Below, piece after piece: positions 16,474-24,977 of a stretch of 64,000 nt of DNA. The notes below the pieces were generated by a model. The model did not search any database and was not told the origin of the DNA. It saw only the letters and a program-made list of their open reading frames with translations. The number at the start of each line of letters is the position of its first letter. The stretch's first letter is position 1. Position numbers and translations under genes: made by a program. This DNA is from Bog-473 sp963817735 (GTDB lineage: Bacteria > Actinomycetota > Acidimicrobiia > Acidimicrobiales > RAAP-2): NCBI GenBank assembly GCA_963817735.1, contig CAWFPP010000010.1:124001-188000 (forward strand). The letters run 5' to 3'.

Positions 16474-17973
16474 TCAGCCTCCCTCCGCCGTTGGCTGCAA
16501 CGAGTCGCGCAGCGCAGGCGATGACCAGACGCGAGAGCGCCATGCGATGCGGGGGATGAGCGGCACGAGCGTCCGCTCCCGTGCGCATCCGACCCAGACC
16601 CCGGTGCCGTAGGCAACGTCGTCGGCCACGTGGACGGCGACGGCGCGGACCGGATCGAGCTCCTGGCGGTCGGCGGCCCATTCGTCGAGCGCGGGGACGA
16701 CCAGGGCCAGCGCCGACACGGTGCGGGTGCGGCGGAAGGCCAGCCCGAGCACGAGCGCGGGCGACCAGGCCCGGGTCAGCGCAGCGAGCGTCGGCAGGGC
16801 GGCGCGCGCCGTCCCGCCGCCCGCGATGTGCGCGGCCACGCCGACCGGGTCCCGCACCAGCCCGCGCAGGCGGTGGGCCAGGATGGCGATGGACGCCGAC
16901 AACGCGGTCAGTGCGAGCACGGGCCGTCGCCGCAGCAGCAGACTCCAGACAGCCAGCGACCAGCCCGACACCTGCGCCGGCGCCAGCGCGGCGCCGTGGC
17001 GGCGGGCGAGCGGGCCGGCGGTCGTCCCGTAGAAGGCCCGCCGCGACAGGAACTCTCCCAGCGTGGCCGGGCCATCGTGAGCGACCGTGCTCGACGGGAC
17101 GTAGCGCACGTCCCAGCCGGCCTCACCCAGCCTCCAGACCAGGTCGACGTCCTCGCCGCCGCGCAGCGCAGGGTCGAAGAGCTCCGGGCCCGCTGCCAGG
17201 CCGGCGCGGACGACGAGGGCCGCGCTGGGCACGAACGAAATGCGGCTCCCGGCGCACACGGGGCCTTCTCGGTCGCCCCGGTCGAGCGACCCCCGCCTCG
17301 ACTCGTAACGGCGTGGCGCACCGGCGCGCACGATGCGCGGCGCCACGGCCGCCACCAACGGGTCGTCGAAGTGGCCCAGCAGCGGCTCGAGCCATCCTGC
17401 GGGGGGCACGCAGTCGGAGTCCACGAAGGCGACGAGTGCGGTCTCGACCGCGGCCAATCCGGCGTTGCGCGCGCCCGCAGGGCCGACGTTGGCGGGCAGC
17501 CCGACGAAGGCTGCGCCCCACCGCTCGGCCACCTCCTTGATGGCGCCCGCGTCGACCGACGCGTCGTCCACCACGATGCAGGCCAGGCCTTGCCGCGACA
17601 CCGCATGCAGCAGGCGGTCGAGTTGTGCGGGCCGGTCGCGCACCGGCACGACGACCGTCACGTCGTCGGTCCCCAGGGTGCCGCCGGGTGGATGAGGGCA
17701 GAAGGCGCCGGCGGACACCAGACGTCGCGCCAGCAGCCCCGCCGGCCGGCGCGGCCCCACGACGGCGCCGTGTCGCCAGCGCGCCACAAGCTCCCGGGCC
17801 CGCTCGGTGATCCGGAAGAGCCGCAGCGGGCTGCCGCCCAGCAGCACGGTCCCGCCGTCGAACTCCTGCGTCGACGCGTCCTCGGTCAGGGTGAAGGAGC
17901 CGGGCAGCGGCGTGGTGGTGCGGGAGGGCGCGGGCCGCAGCGGTGAGGGCGTGGGTGCTCTGAGCTGGGCCAC
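16474..17973 (-). CDS. mftF: Mycofactocin system glycosyltransferase MftF
   Basis: A 499-residue protein with a GTG start. The N-terminal 100 residues (EFDGGTVLLGGSPLRLFRIT) resemble the small domain that precedes the catalytic part of MftF. The GT2 domain begins VTVVVPVRDRPAQLDRLL, with IVVDDASVD and the DxD-like AFVDSDCVPP at about residues 130-215, then GGEDVDLVWRLGEAGWDVRY. Hydrophobic segments near residues 335-410 suggest membrane association. MftF builds the oligoglucose chain of mycofactocin. It is divergent from mftA across a 61-base promoter region, a usual relation within one cluster. Confidence 0.9.
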   Translation of the reverse strand: MAQLRAPTPSPLRPAPSRTTTPLPGSFTLTEDASTQEFDGGTVLLGGSPLRLFRITERARELVARWRHGAVVGPRRPAGLLARRLVSAGAFCPHPPGGTLGTDDVTVVVPVRDRPAQLDRLLHAVSRQGLACIVVDDASVDAGAIKEVAERWGAAFVGLPANVGPAGARNAGLAAVETALVAFVDSDCVPPAGWLEPLLGHFDDPLVAAVAPRIVRAGAPRRYESRRGSLDRGDREGPVCAGSRISFVPSAALVVRAGLAAGPELFDPALRGGEDVDLVWRLGEAGWDVRYVPSSTVAHDGPATLGEFLSRRAFYGTTAGPLARRHGAALAPAQVSGWSLAVWSLLLRRRPVLALTALSASIAILAHRLRGLVRDPVGVAAHIAGGGTARAALPTLAALTRAWSPALVLGLAFRRTRTVSALALVVPALDEWAADRQELDPVRAVAVHVADDVAYGTGVWVGCARERTLVPLIPRIAWRSRVWSSPALRDSLQPTAEGG

Positions 17974-18003
17974 TGCTCAATCTTGGCAGTCCGGGACCGG
18001 GGA

Positions 18004-18029
18004 TAGGCTGGCCGTGTGCCCAGAGGAGG
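18004..18029 (+). promoter_or_regulatory. mftA promoter -10 and ribosome-binding site
   Basis: TAGGCT at 18004-18009 is a likely -10 element. Unlike most genes here, the ATG at 18035 lies 25 bases further on, preceded by GAGGAGGT at 18022-18029. The mft operon therefore appears to have a short leader with a strong Shine-Dalgarno, as expected for high expression of the precursor peptide. Confidence 0.55.
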
Positions 18030-18034
18030 TCGGG

Positions 18035-18148
18035 ATGCTGGCTGAGGACCAAGACACCGAGGACGTCGACGAGTTGACCGACGAGGATGCCGTGGACGAG
18101 CTCCTGGTCGAAGAGGTCTCCATCGACGGGATGTGCGGCGTCTATTGA
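18035..18148 (+). CDS. mftA: Mycofactocin precursor peptide MftA
   Basis: A 37-residue acidic peptide starting MLAEDQDTEDVDELTDEDAV and ending IDGMCGVY. The C-terminal IDGMCGVY is the invariant MftA core: MftC decarboxylates and crosslinks its final Val-Tyr, MftE cleaves it, and MftD oxidises the product to the redox cofactor. The start is fixed by GAGGAGGT 5 bases upstream. It is followed at once by mftB, whose likely start lies 2 bases beyond the stop. Confidence 0.96.
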   Translation: MLAEDQDTEDVDELTDEDAVDELLVEEVSIDGMCGVY

Positions 18149-18150
18149 GC

Positions 18151-18438
18151 GTGACCGAGGCGCGGCCCGCGGGGGCCGCGTTCGCACTCGAGCGGGCGTG
18201 GCAGCTCAACCCCCAGGTCGCGCTGCGCGACGAGTCGTTCGGTGCCTTGGCGTATCACTACGGCAACCGCCGGCTCGTCTTCCTCAAATCCCGCCTGCTC
18301 GTCGAGCTGGTGTCGTCGCTGCGGGACTACCCCAGCGCGGCCGCGGCCGTCGCCGCGCTCGTGCCCGAAGGCCAACAGCCCTCCTACCGGCGGGCCCTGG
18401 CCCGACTGGCCGCCTCGGAGGTGATCGATGCCCGATGA
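18151..18438 (+). CDS. mftB: Mycofactocin peptide chaperone MftB (RRE/PqqD-like)
   Basis: About 95 residues. GTG at 18151 is preferred; a TTG at 18145 or GTG at 18133 are in frame and would overlap mftA. The sequence AWQLNPQVALRDESFGALAY followed by HYGNRRLVFLKS is diagnostic of MftB, a small RiPP-recognition-element protein of PqqD type. It binds the leader of MftA and presents the peptide to the radical SAM enzyme MftC. Its end overlaps the mftC start by 11 bases, so translation is coupled. Confidence 0.93.
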   Translation: MTEARPAGAAFALERAWQLNPQVALRDESFGALAYHYGNRRLVFLKSRLLVELVSSLRDYPSAAAAVAALVPEGQQPSYRRALARLAASEVIDAR

Positions 18439-19621
18439 CCCGGGGCAAGCGGTGCAGGCGCCGTTGCCGCTGAAGGAGCAGTTCAGCCGTGGCCTCGATG
18501 CACCCATCTGTCTCACCTGGGAGCTGACCTACGCCTGCAATCTCGCCTGCGTGCACTGCCTCAGCTCATCGGGCCGGCGCGACCCGGGCGAGCTCACGCC
18601 GGCCGAGGCCCGCGGCATCGTCGACGACATGGCCGATCTGAAGGTCTTCTATGTGAACATCGGCGGGGGCGAGCCCATGCTGCGGCCCGACTTCTTGGAC
18701 CTCGTGACCTACGCCGTCGATCGCCGGGTCGGCGTGAAGTTCTCCACCAACGGGACCCGGCTCACGGCCGAGCGGGCCCGGCAGCTGACGGCGCTCGATT
18801 ACCTCGACGTGCAGATCAGCATCGACGGTGCCACCGCCGCCTCCAACGACGCCCTCCGTGGCGAGGGGTCGTTCGCCGCCGCCCGCACCGCCATGGACAA
18901 CCTGGCCGCCGCCGGCTTCGGCCCCTTCAAAGTCAGCGTGGTCGTCACCCGGCAGAACGTCGAGGAGCTGGACGCGCTGGCCGCCATCGCCGACTCCTAC
19001 GGCGCCCAGCTGCGCCTGACCCGCCTGCGCCCCTCCGGCCGGGCCGTCGACACCTGGGACGCGCTGCACCCCACGGCGGATCAGCAACGCACGCTCTACC
19101 ACTGGCTGCTCGAACGCCCCGGCGTGTTGACCGGCGACTCCTTCTTCCACCTCTCGGCCCTGGGGGAGCCGCTCGACGGCCTGAACCTCTGCGGGGCGGG
19201 GCGCGTCGTCTGCCTCATCGATCCGGTGGGCGACGTCTACGCCTGCCCCTTCGTCATCGACCGGCAGTTCCTGGCAGGCAACGTGCGCGACCCCGGGGGC
19301 TTTCCGTCGGTGTGGCGTGACTCGGCGCTGTTCACCTCGCTGCGCGAGCCGCAGAGCGCGGGAGCCTGCGCGTCCTGTGGGTCCTTCGACGCCTGCCGCG
19401 GCGGCTGCATGGCGGCCAAGTTCTTCACCGGGCTGCCGCTCGACGGCCCGGACCCCGAGTGCGTGTACGGGCACGGCGAGGCGGCGCTGGCAGCACTCGA
19501 GGGGCGACCGCAGTCGGTGGTGGGCCACTCGAAGGTCGGGCGGGACGGGACGCCGCTGCCAGTGCCCATGCCCGTCCGGATGCCCGTCCGCGTCAGCTTC
19601 CGCTCGCCGGCGCGCGCCTGA
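18428..19621 (+). CDS. mftC: Mycofactocin radical SAM maturase MftC
   Basis: A 397-residue radical SAM/SPASM protein. The SAM-binding cluster is CNLACVHC (C37, C41, C44), followed by NIGGGEPMLRPD. The C-terminal SPASM cysteines appear in CGAGRVVC, CPFVIDRQ, CASCGSFDACRGGC and CVYG, enough for two auxiliary iron-sulfur clusters. MftC decarboxylates the terminal tyrosine of MftA and then forms a C-C bond to the valine. The last 25 residues carry a PVPMPVRMPVRV tail encoded by an imperfect repeat, an addition to the family core. It overlaps mftB and lies 2 bases before mftE. Confidence 0.96.
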   Translation: MPDDPGQAVQAPLPLKEQFSRGLDAPICLTWELTYACNLACVHCLSSSGRRDPGELTPAEARGIVDDMADLKVFYVNIGGGEPMLRPDFLDLVTYAVDRRVGVKFSTNGTRLTAERARQLTALDYLDVQISIDGATAASNDALRGEGSFAAARTAMDNLAAAGFGPFKVSVVVTRQNVEELDALAAIADSYGAQLRLTRLRPSGRAVDTWDALHPTADQQRTLYHWLLERPGVLTGDSFFHLSALGEPLDGLNLCGAGRVVCLIDPVGDVYACPFVIDRQFLAGNVRDPGGFPSVWRDSALFTSLREPQSAGACASCGSFDACRGGCMAAKFFTGLPLDGPDPECVYGHGEAALAALEGRPQSVVGHSKVGRDGTPLPVPMPVRMPVRVSFRSPARA

Positions 19622-19623
19622 GG

Positions 19624-20313
19624 GTGGATCTCGCCGGCGCCACCTGGCTCCAGGTGGAGGCGACCGGGGCGCGCTCGGTCCTGGCTGTCCCGCTCGGCTC
19701 GCTCGAGCAGCACGGGCCCCACCTGCCGCTCGACACCGACACCCGCATCGCCGGCGCGATCGCAACCGGGTTGGCGGCCCGGAGCGCGGGCGGCGCGGTG
19801 TCGGTGGCGCCGGCCGTGGCCTACGGCGCCAGCGGCGAACACGCCGCCTTTCCCGGCACGCTGCTCATCGGCCATGCGGTGCTGGCCGACCTCCTCGTCG
19901 AGCTCGTGCGTTCCGCCCGCGGTTCCTTTGCCGGGGTGGTGTTCGTCAACGCGCACGGCGGCAACGAGGACGCGCTGGTCGCCGTCGAGCGGTGCGCCGC
20001 GGCCGAAGGCGACGACGTGCTGGTCTGGCGGGCCGTGACGCCGGGCGGGGATGCGCACGCCGGACGGACCGAGACGTCGATGCTGCTGGCCATCGACCCT
20101 GCCGCGGTGCGGCTCCAACTGGCCGAGCCCGGCCGCACCGAACCGATCGCCACGCTGCTGCCCCGGCTGCGCGCCGAGGGGGTGCGACCGGTATCGTCCA
20201 ACGGCGTGCTGGGCGATCCCACGGGGGCGAGCGTCGAGGAGGGCCGCGCCCTGCTCGAAGGCCTGGTGGGTGACCTGGCCGCGGCCGTGTCGGCCCGCTG
20301 GTCGCCCTCGTGA
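19624..20313 (+). CDS. mftE: Mycofactocin peptidase MftE (creatininase family)
   Basis: GTG at 19624, two bases after the mftC stop, is chosen; the frame is open upstream inside mftC. The 229-residue protein shows the creatininase metal motifs LAVPLGSLEQHGPHLPLDTD, GASGEHAAFPGT, FVNAHGGNEDAL and DAHAGRTETSMLL. MftE cuts the modified MftA to release the C-terminal AHDP moiety. Its last codons overlap the next gene by 4 bases (GTGA), tying the SDR into the operon. Confidence 0.95.
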   Translation: MDLAGATWLQVEATGARSVLAVPLGSLEQHGPHLPLDTDTRIAGAIATGLAARSAGGAVSVAPAVAYGASGEHAAFPGTLLIGHAVLADLLVELVRSARGSFAGVVFVNAHGGNEDALVAVERCAAAEGDDVLVWRAVTPGGDAHAGRTETSMLLAIDPAAVRLQLAEPGRTEPIATLLPRLRAEGVRPVSSNGVLGDPTGASVEEGRALLEGLVGDLAAAVSARWSPS

Positions 20314-21095
20314 GCCCCGTCGCGTTGGTCACCGGTGCCGGGCGTGGCATGGGCGCCGCGACCGTGGACGCGCTGGCGGCGGCCGGTTGGCAGGTGGTCG
20401 CCGTGGACCGCTCCGCCGACGAGCCCGCCCTCGACTACCCCCTCTCCACCAAGGCCGACCTGCAGGAGGTGGCCGACCGTCACGGCAGCGCCGTGCGCGC
20501 GGTGGTGGGGGACGTGCGCAGCGCGTCGGACATGCTCGCCGCCGTGGACGAGGCGGTCACGCACTTCGGAGGCCTGCAGGCGGCCGTCGCCGCGGCCGGC
20601 GTGATCAGCGGTGGCCCGGCGGCGTGGGAGATCCCCGATGCCCAGTGGGACGTCCAGTTCGATGTGAACGTCAACGGCGTGCGGCGCCTGGCGGCCGCCG
20701 CGGTGCCGGCGCTGCTCGACGGGGCCAAGCCGCGCCAGGGACGCGTGGTGGCCGTGTCGTCGACCGCCGGGGTGCTCGGGCTGCCACGCCTGAGCGCCTA
20801 CAGCGCGTCGAAGCACGCGGTCATCGGCTTCACCCGTTCCCTGGCGGCCGACCTGGCCGGCAGCGGCATCACCGCCAACGTCGTGTGCCCGGGCTCGACC
20901 AGGGGGCCGATGCTCGACGCGTCGGCCGCCGTCTACGGTCTGCCCTCGCCGGACGAGTTCGCCGGCCACCACTTGGTGCAGCGCCTGCTCGAGCCGGCGG
21001 AGCCGGCCGCGTTGATCGCCTGGTTGTGTAGCCCCGCTTCGTCGGGCCTGACCGGTGCGGTCCTCCCGGTCGACGGCGGCATGACCGCTTCGTAA
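20310..21095 (+). CDS. Mycofactocin-coupled SDR oxidoreductase
   Basis: A 261-residue SDR with a GTG start overlapping mftE by 4 bases. The nucleotide motif VTGAGRGMGAAT is at the N-terminus, and the catalytic Ser-Tyr-Lys set is in VVAVSSTAG and AYSASKHAV. An extra segment between the dinucleotide fold and the NAG-equivalent motif (which reads AAAGV) is typical of mycofactocin-linked SDRs whose NAD does not exchange. It probably oxidises an alcohol and passes electrons to mycofactocin in the cytoplasm. Direct coupling to mftE supports this. Confidence 0.92.
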   Translation: MSPVALVTGAGRGMGAATVDALAAAGWQVVAVDRSADEPALDYPLSTKADLQEVADRHGSAVRAVVGDVRSASDMLAAVDEAVTHFGGLQAAVAAAGVISGGPAAWEIPDAQWDVQFDVNVNGVRRLAAAAVPALLDGAKPRQGRVVAVSSTAGVLGLPRLSAYSASKHAVIGFTRSLAADLAGSGITANVVCPGSTRGPMLDASAAVYGLPSPDEFAGHHLVQRLLEPAEPAALIAWLCSPASSGLTGAVLPVDGGMTAS

Positions 21096-21115
21096 CGATC
21101 GACAGGAGGATCCCC

Positions 21116-21382
21116 ATGGCCGAGTGCACCCATCTGGACCAGATGGCCGAGGTGGAGCCGCAGACGCCCGCCGGCTGCGGCGAGTGCATGAAGATCGGCG
21201 GCACCTGGGTGCACCTGCGCCTATGCCTGTCCTGCGGCGAGGTCAACTGCTGCGACTCCTCGCCCCACAAGCACGCCACGAGCCACTTCCACGCGTCGGG
21301 CCACCCGCTGGTGCAGTCCTTCCAGCCCGGCGAGGACTGGGTCTGGTGCTACGTCGACGAGGTCGCCATGGAGCCCGGCTAA
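21116..21382 (+). CDS. UBP-type zinc finger domain protein
   Basis: An 88-residue protein with a ribosome-binding site (ACAGGAGG) just upstream. It consists of one zinc finger of the ubiquitin-hydrolase (ZnF-UBP) type: CTHLD, then GCGECM, CLSCGEVNCCDSS and HKHATSHFHASGHPLVQSF. Bacterial members are small cytosolic proteins without known function. It follows the SDR by 20 bases and may end the mft operon. Its stop overlaps the stop of the convergent decarboxylase in the sequence CTAA. Confidence 0.88.
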   Translation: MAECTHLDQMAEVEPQTPAGCGECMKIGGTWVHLRLCLSCGEVNCCDSSPHKHATSHFHASGHPLVQSFQPGEDWVWCYVDEVAMEPG

Positions 21383-22656
21383 AGGCTCTGCCCGTAGGTC
21401 GTGTCTCGCCGGTCGGAGCGGCGGGCGCCGACCGCGTCGACCGCCCGCCGGAGGTCGGCCACCAGCAGAGGCACGGTGGCCGCGCTGCCGGCGTGCACCG
21501 TTGCGTGGAGCGAATCCGGACGGTTCTGGCGGTCGAGATACCAGCCCTCCGCCGCCAGGTGCTCGCCCACGGCGAAGATGTCGAGCGCGTCGGGGTCGAC
21601 CGCACCGAACGCCAGCACGGTGGCCGGCGGGTCGCCCCGCACCTCGAGGCCATATATGGACTCGATACCGGCCCGCAGCTTCCGGGCCGCGTCGTGCGCG
21701 GTGCGCGTGAGCTCGACGTAGCCGTCACGGCCGATGTGCATCAGGGCGGCCCAGGCTGCAGCGACGGGTCCGGCCGGTCGGGTGCCTGCCATGGCCGTCG
21801 AAGCGTAGAAGCCGCCCAACCAGTCGGAGGTCACGAACAGCTGCTTGCGGGCCAGCTCGTGGGTGCGGTACAGGATCACCGAGACGCCCTTGGACGCGTA
21901 GCCGTACTTGTGCACGTCGGCGGACATGGACGTCACGCCCGGCAGGCGGAAGTCGAAGGGCTCGTTCAGGCGGCCGAGCTCGGCCAGGAAGGGGAGCAGG
22001 AAGCCGCCCATACAGGCGTCGACATGGCACAGGATGTCGCGCTCGAGCGCCAGGGCGGCGATGTCGGCGATGGGGTCGAGCACGCCCTGTGGGTAGGTCG
22101 GGGCCGAGCCCACCACCATGATCGTCTGGTCGGTGCAGGCGTCGGCCAGAGCCTCGGCCCGGACGCGGAAGTCCGTGTCCACGGGCACGCGCACCAAGTC
22201 GACGTCGAAGTAGTCGGCGGCCTTCGTGAACGCGGCGTGGGCGCTCTCGGCCGCCACCACCTGCGGGCGGGCCAGGCCCCGGTCCCGGCCGACGTCACGG
22301 GCCGTCTTCACGGCCTGCAGCAGGCTCTCGGTGCCACCCGAGGTGAGATAGCCCGCCACTGCGCCGCCGGCGGCGGGGTCGTCGGCACCGAGCAGCGACG
22401 CGGTGTTCGAGACGATGTCGTGCTGCATGACCCCGATGCTCGGGAAGGCCAGGACGTTGAGGCCGTTCTCGGCGCTGTAGAGCGCCAGCGCATCGGAGAG
22501 GAGCTCGTGGACGTCGTCGCCGGCCGAGTAGACGAGGCTGAAGACCCGCCCGCCCCGCCAGTCCTGGTCGTCCTGCTTCATGGTGATCAGCCGCTGCATG
22601 ACCTGGTCGCGGGGGAGGCCCTGCGCAGGCATCGGCGTGTGGGGGAACGTCGCCAT
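21379..22656 (-). CDS. PLP-dependent decarboxylase/lyase (group II, sphingosine-1-phosphate lyase-like)
   Basis: A 425-residue fold-type I PLP enzyme. The PLP lysine is in SMSADVHKYGYASKGVSVI at about residue 230, the aspartate in LCHVDACMGGFLLPF, and the N-terminal region carries GYLTSGGTESLLQAVKTAR. This pattern fits the sphingosine-1-phosphate lyase/group II amino-acid decarboxylase branch. The substrate is not certain: an amino-acid decarboxylase or a lyase of a phosphorylated amino alcohol are both possible. No partner gene helps decide. Confidence 0.88.
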   Translation of the reverse strand: MATFPHTPMPAQGLPRDQVMQRLITMKQDDQDWRGGRVFSLVYSAGDDVHELLSDALALYSAENGLNVLAFPSIGVMQHDIVSNTASLLGADDPAAGGAVAGYLTSGGTESLLQAVKTARDVGRDRGLARPQVVAAESAHAAFTKAADYFDVDLVRVPVDTDFRVRAEALADACTDQTIMVVGSAPTYPQGVLDPIADIAALALERDILCHVDACMGGFLLPFLAELGRLNEPFDFRLPGVTSMSADVHKYGYASKGVSVILYRTHELARKQLFVTSDWLGGFYASTAMAGTRPAGPVAAAWAALMHIGRDGYVELTRTAHDAARKLRAGIESIYGLEVRGDPPATVLAFGAVDPDALDIFAVGEHLAAEGWYLDRQNRPDSLHATVHAGSAATVPLLVADLRRAVDAVGARRSDRRDTTYGQSL

Positions 22657-22725
22657 CCACTGTTCTTACCCCACGGGCGCTCGCAGCTCTACGGGCCCCG
22701 CGCACCCGGAGCGTACGGTGCTCCC

Positions 22726-23247
22726 ATGACAGATCAGGCTCACCACGGCGACCTAGAACGACGCGACTTCGTTGCAGCGCTGGACAAGCATCGGAAGTTC
22801 CTGGTGCGGACCGTGCGCGACCTCTCGGAGGAACAGATCCGGCTGCGCCCCACGGCCAGCGCGCTCTGCCTCGGGGGCGTCATCAAGCACGTGACGGTGG
22901 TCGAGCAGAACTGGTCCCGGTTCATCACCGAAGGCAGCTCGGCCATGGGCGGCGCCGATGCGGGCAATTACGCCCGTCACGCCGACACCTTCGCGGTGGC
23001 GGACGGCGTCACGAAGGAGGCCCTGCTCGAGCGCTACGACGAGACGGCCCGGACGACCGATGACCTCATCATGACCTTGCCGTCGCTCGACCTCGCACAC
23101 CCGCTCCCCGACGCACCTTGGTTCGAGCCGGGTGCGTCGTGGTCGGCCCGGCGCGTGCTCCTCCACGTCATCGCCGAAACAGCACAGCACGCCGGCCACG
23201 CCGACATCATCCGGGAGACGATCGACGGCGCCAGGTCGATGGGCTGA
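22726..23247 (+). CDS. DinB family protein (DUF664-like)
   Basis: ATG at 22726 is chosen because TACGGT lies 6 bases upstream. The 173-residue product has a DinB four-helix fold: LRPTASALCLGGVIKHVTVVE with the first metal-binding histidine, and SARRVLLHVIAETAQHAGHADIIRE carrying two more. The family contains mycothiol- or bacillithiol-dependent transferases and many proteins of unknown function. Actinobacterial members of this type are often mycothiol-linked. Confidence 0.85.
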   Translation: MTDQAHHGDLERRDFVAALDKHRKFLVRTVRDLSEEQIRLRPTASALCLGGVIKHVTVVEQNWSRFITEGSSAMGGADAGNYARHADTFAVADGVTKEALLERYDETARTTDDLIMTLPSLDLAHPLPDAPWFEPGASWSARRVLLHVIAETAQHAGHADIIRETIDGARSMG

Positions 23248-23259
23248 ACGACCTCGTCG

Positions 23260-24732
23260 CTACGAGCTCCAGATGATGGCCTGGGGCTCGGTGTAAGCCA
23301 GCAGCCCGTAGTCGCCGCCGTCACGGCCGATGCCCGACATCTTGAAGCCGCCGAACGGCGCGTCGTGGTTGCGCTGCGCGGTGTTGACGCCCACGTGCCC
23401 GGCCTGCAGTCGCTTGGCCACGCGCAGCGCACGGGCGCCGTCCTTGGAGAAGACGTAGTCGTAGAGCCCGAACTCCGTGTCGTTGGCGATGGCGATGCCC
23501 TCCTCCTCGTCGTCGAAGGGGATCATGGTGATGACCGGGCCGAAGATCTCCTCGCGCGCCACCCGCATGGTGTTGTCGCCGGTGATGAGCGTGGGCGCCA
23601 CGTAGAAGCCGGTCGGCAGGTCGGCCGGGCGCTCGCCGCCGATGACGATCTCGCCGCCGTCCTCGAGGGCCGTCTGGATGTGCGCCTCGATCCGTCCCCG
23701 CTGCGCCGCCGAGATCACGGGCCCGATGATTGTGGCCGTGTCGGTCGGGTCGCCGACCTTGAGGTAGCCCGCCATCTGCACCAGCCCGTCGCGCACCTGA
23801 TCGAACAGGCTGCGGTGCACCACGGCGCGCGTCGGCGCCGTGCAGATCTGCCCGGAGTGGAACGACCAGGTGGAGCCGATGCAGCCGATCGCCCCCTTCA
23901 CATCCGCGTCTTCGAAGACGATGCAGGCGCCCTTGCCGCCGAGCTCGAGCAGCGTGCGCTTCATGGTGCGGGCCGCCTGCTCGCCGATCTTCACGCCGAC
24001 CTGGGTCGAGCCCGTGAAGCTGACGCAGTCCACCTCGTCGGAATCGACCAGGGCGGCGGAGGAGGCCGGACCGTTGCCGTTGACGAGGTTCACGACCCCC
24101 GGCGGGAAGCCGACGTCGTTCAATATGCGGACGAGCTCCACAATCGCCAGCGGGTCCTGCGGCGCCGGCTTGACCACGACTGTGTTGCCGGCGGCCAGCG
24201 CCGGTGCCACCTTGCCGGCCATGTTGACCATCGGGAAGTTGTAGGAGGTGATGCAGGCCACCACGCCGAGCGGCTGGCGGTTGACCATGCCACCGATGAT
24301 CCCGCCCGGTGCCAGCGGTGTGGCTTGCGCGGGCTGGGGGAGCAGTGGGGTCTGCATGACCGCGCGCGGGTCGCGGGCGTAGCGCTCGAAGCGGTCGGCG
24401 GCGACGGGCACCTGCATGCGTGAGCCGACGGTGGCCGTCGCCCCCGTCTCGGCGATCACGAGCGGCAGCAGCTCGGAGGACTTGGCGCGGATGGCTGCGG
24501 CGGCCTCCCGCATGAGGGCGCTGCGCTCGTCGGCCGACCAAGCCGCCCACGCGGGCTGGGCCTCCTTGGCTGCCGCGGCGGCGGCCAGGGCGTCGTCCGC
24601 GCTGGCGTTCGGTGCGAGGCCGACGATCTCCTCGGTGGCAGGGTTGACGATCTCGTAGGTCCCGTCTGACGCGTCGACCCACTTGCCCCCGATGAGGAGC
24701 TGGTGCTCGTTGCGCTGGGTGGTCTCGGCCAT
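23260..24732 (-). CDS. Aldehyde dehydrogenase family protein
   Basis: ATG at 24732, behind GGGAGCAGAC, gives 490 residues. NAD-binding and catalytic motifs are complete: SYNFPMVNMAGKVAPALAAG, FTGSTQVGVKIGEQAA, the glutamate in LLELGGKGACIVF, the nucleophile region FHSGQICTAPTRAVVH, and EEIFGPVITMIPFDDEEE. The enzyme oxidises an aldehyde to an acid with NAD(P). A CTGACG-GCG-CGTCAC palindrome at 24765-24779 lies 33 bases upstream of the start, suggesting common control with three other catabolic units of the window. Confidence 0.93.
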   Translation of the reverse strand: MAETTQRNEHQLLIGGKWVDASDGTYEIVNPATEEIVGLAPNASADDALAAAAAAKEAQPAWAAWSADERSALMREAAAAIRAKSSELLPLVIAETGATATVGSRMQVPVAADRFERYARDPRAVMQTPLLPQPAQATPLAPGGIIGGMVNRQPLGVVACITSYNFPMVNMAGKVAPALAAGNTVVVKPAPQDPLAIVELVRILNDVGFPPGVVNLVNGNGPASSAALVDSDEVDCVSFTGSTQVGVKIGEQAARTMKRTLLELGGKGACIVFEDADVKGAIGCIGSTWSFHSGQICTAPTRAVVHRSLFDQVRDGLVQMAGYLKVGDPTDTATIIGPVISAAQRGRIEAHIQTALEDGGEIVIGGERPADLPTGFYVAPTLITGDNTMRVAREEIFGPVITMIPFDDEEEGIAIANDTEFGLYDYVFSKDGARALRVAKRLQAGHVGVNTAQRNHDAPFGGFKMSGIGRDGGDYGLLAYTEPQAIIWSS

Positions 24733-24764
24733 GTCTGCTCCCGACTCGGGTGCCGCCAGCCGAT

Positions 24765-24779
24765 CTGACGGCGCGTCAC
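24765..24779. promoter_or_regulatory. Putative operator, CTGACG-nnn-CGTCAG type (site 1)
   Basis: The sequence CTGACGGCGCGTCAC is an inverted repeat with a 3-base centre and one mismatch in the outermost pair. It lies between the aldehyde dehydrogenase (start 24732) and the FtsH-like gene (start 24978). The same arrangement occurs perfectly at 35313 and 53402 and partly at 46289. Confidence 0.5.
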
Positions 24780-24891
24780 ATTCAACCCCGCCCGGACGGG
24801 GGTCCGCCAAAGCCGCAGCCCAGGCGTCGTTCCTGGTTCCTGAGAGCCCCCTGAGCGCTGGGGCCCTCTCATGGGGAACAATCCTGGCATT

Positions 24892-24920
24892 TATGACTTT
24901 GGTCACTTCGCAAGGTCATA
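24892..24920. repeat. Spaced inverted repeat in AT-rich promoter region
   Basis: TATGAC at 24892-24897 and GTCATA at 24915-24920 are perfect inverted copies 17 bases apart, inside the most AT-rich host stretch of the window. The FtsH-like gene starts 57 bases downstream. A stress-regulator or sigma-factor site is possible but not identified. Confidence 0.4.
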
Positions 24921-24977
24921 GGACCTGTGGGATTCTTTAATTGGTAAACGTCCTCGGGGGAGTGAACGGAGTCGGTC

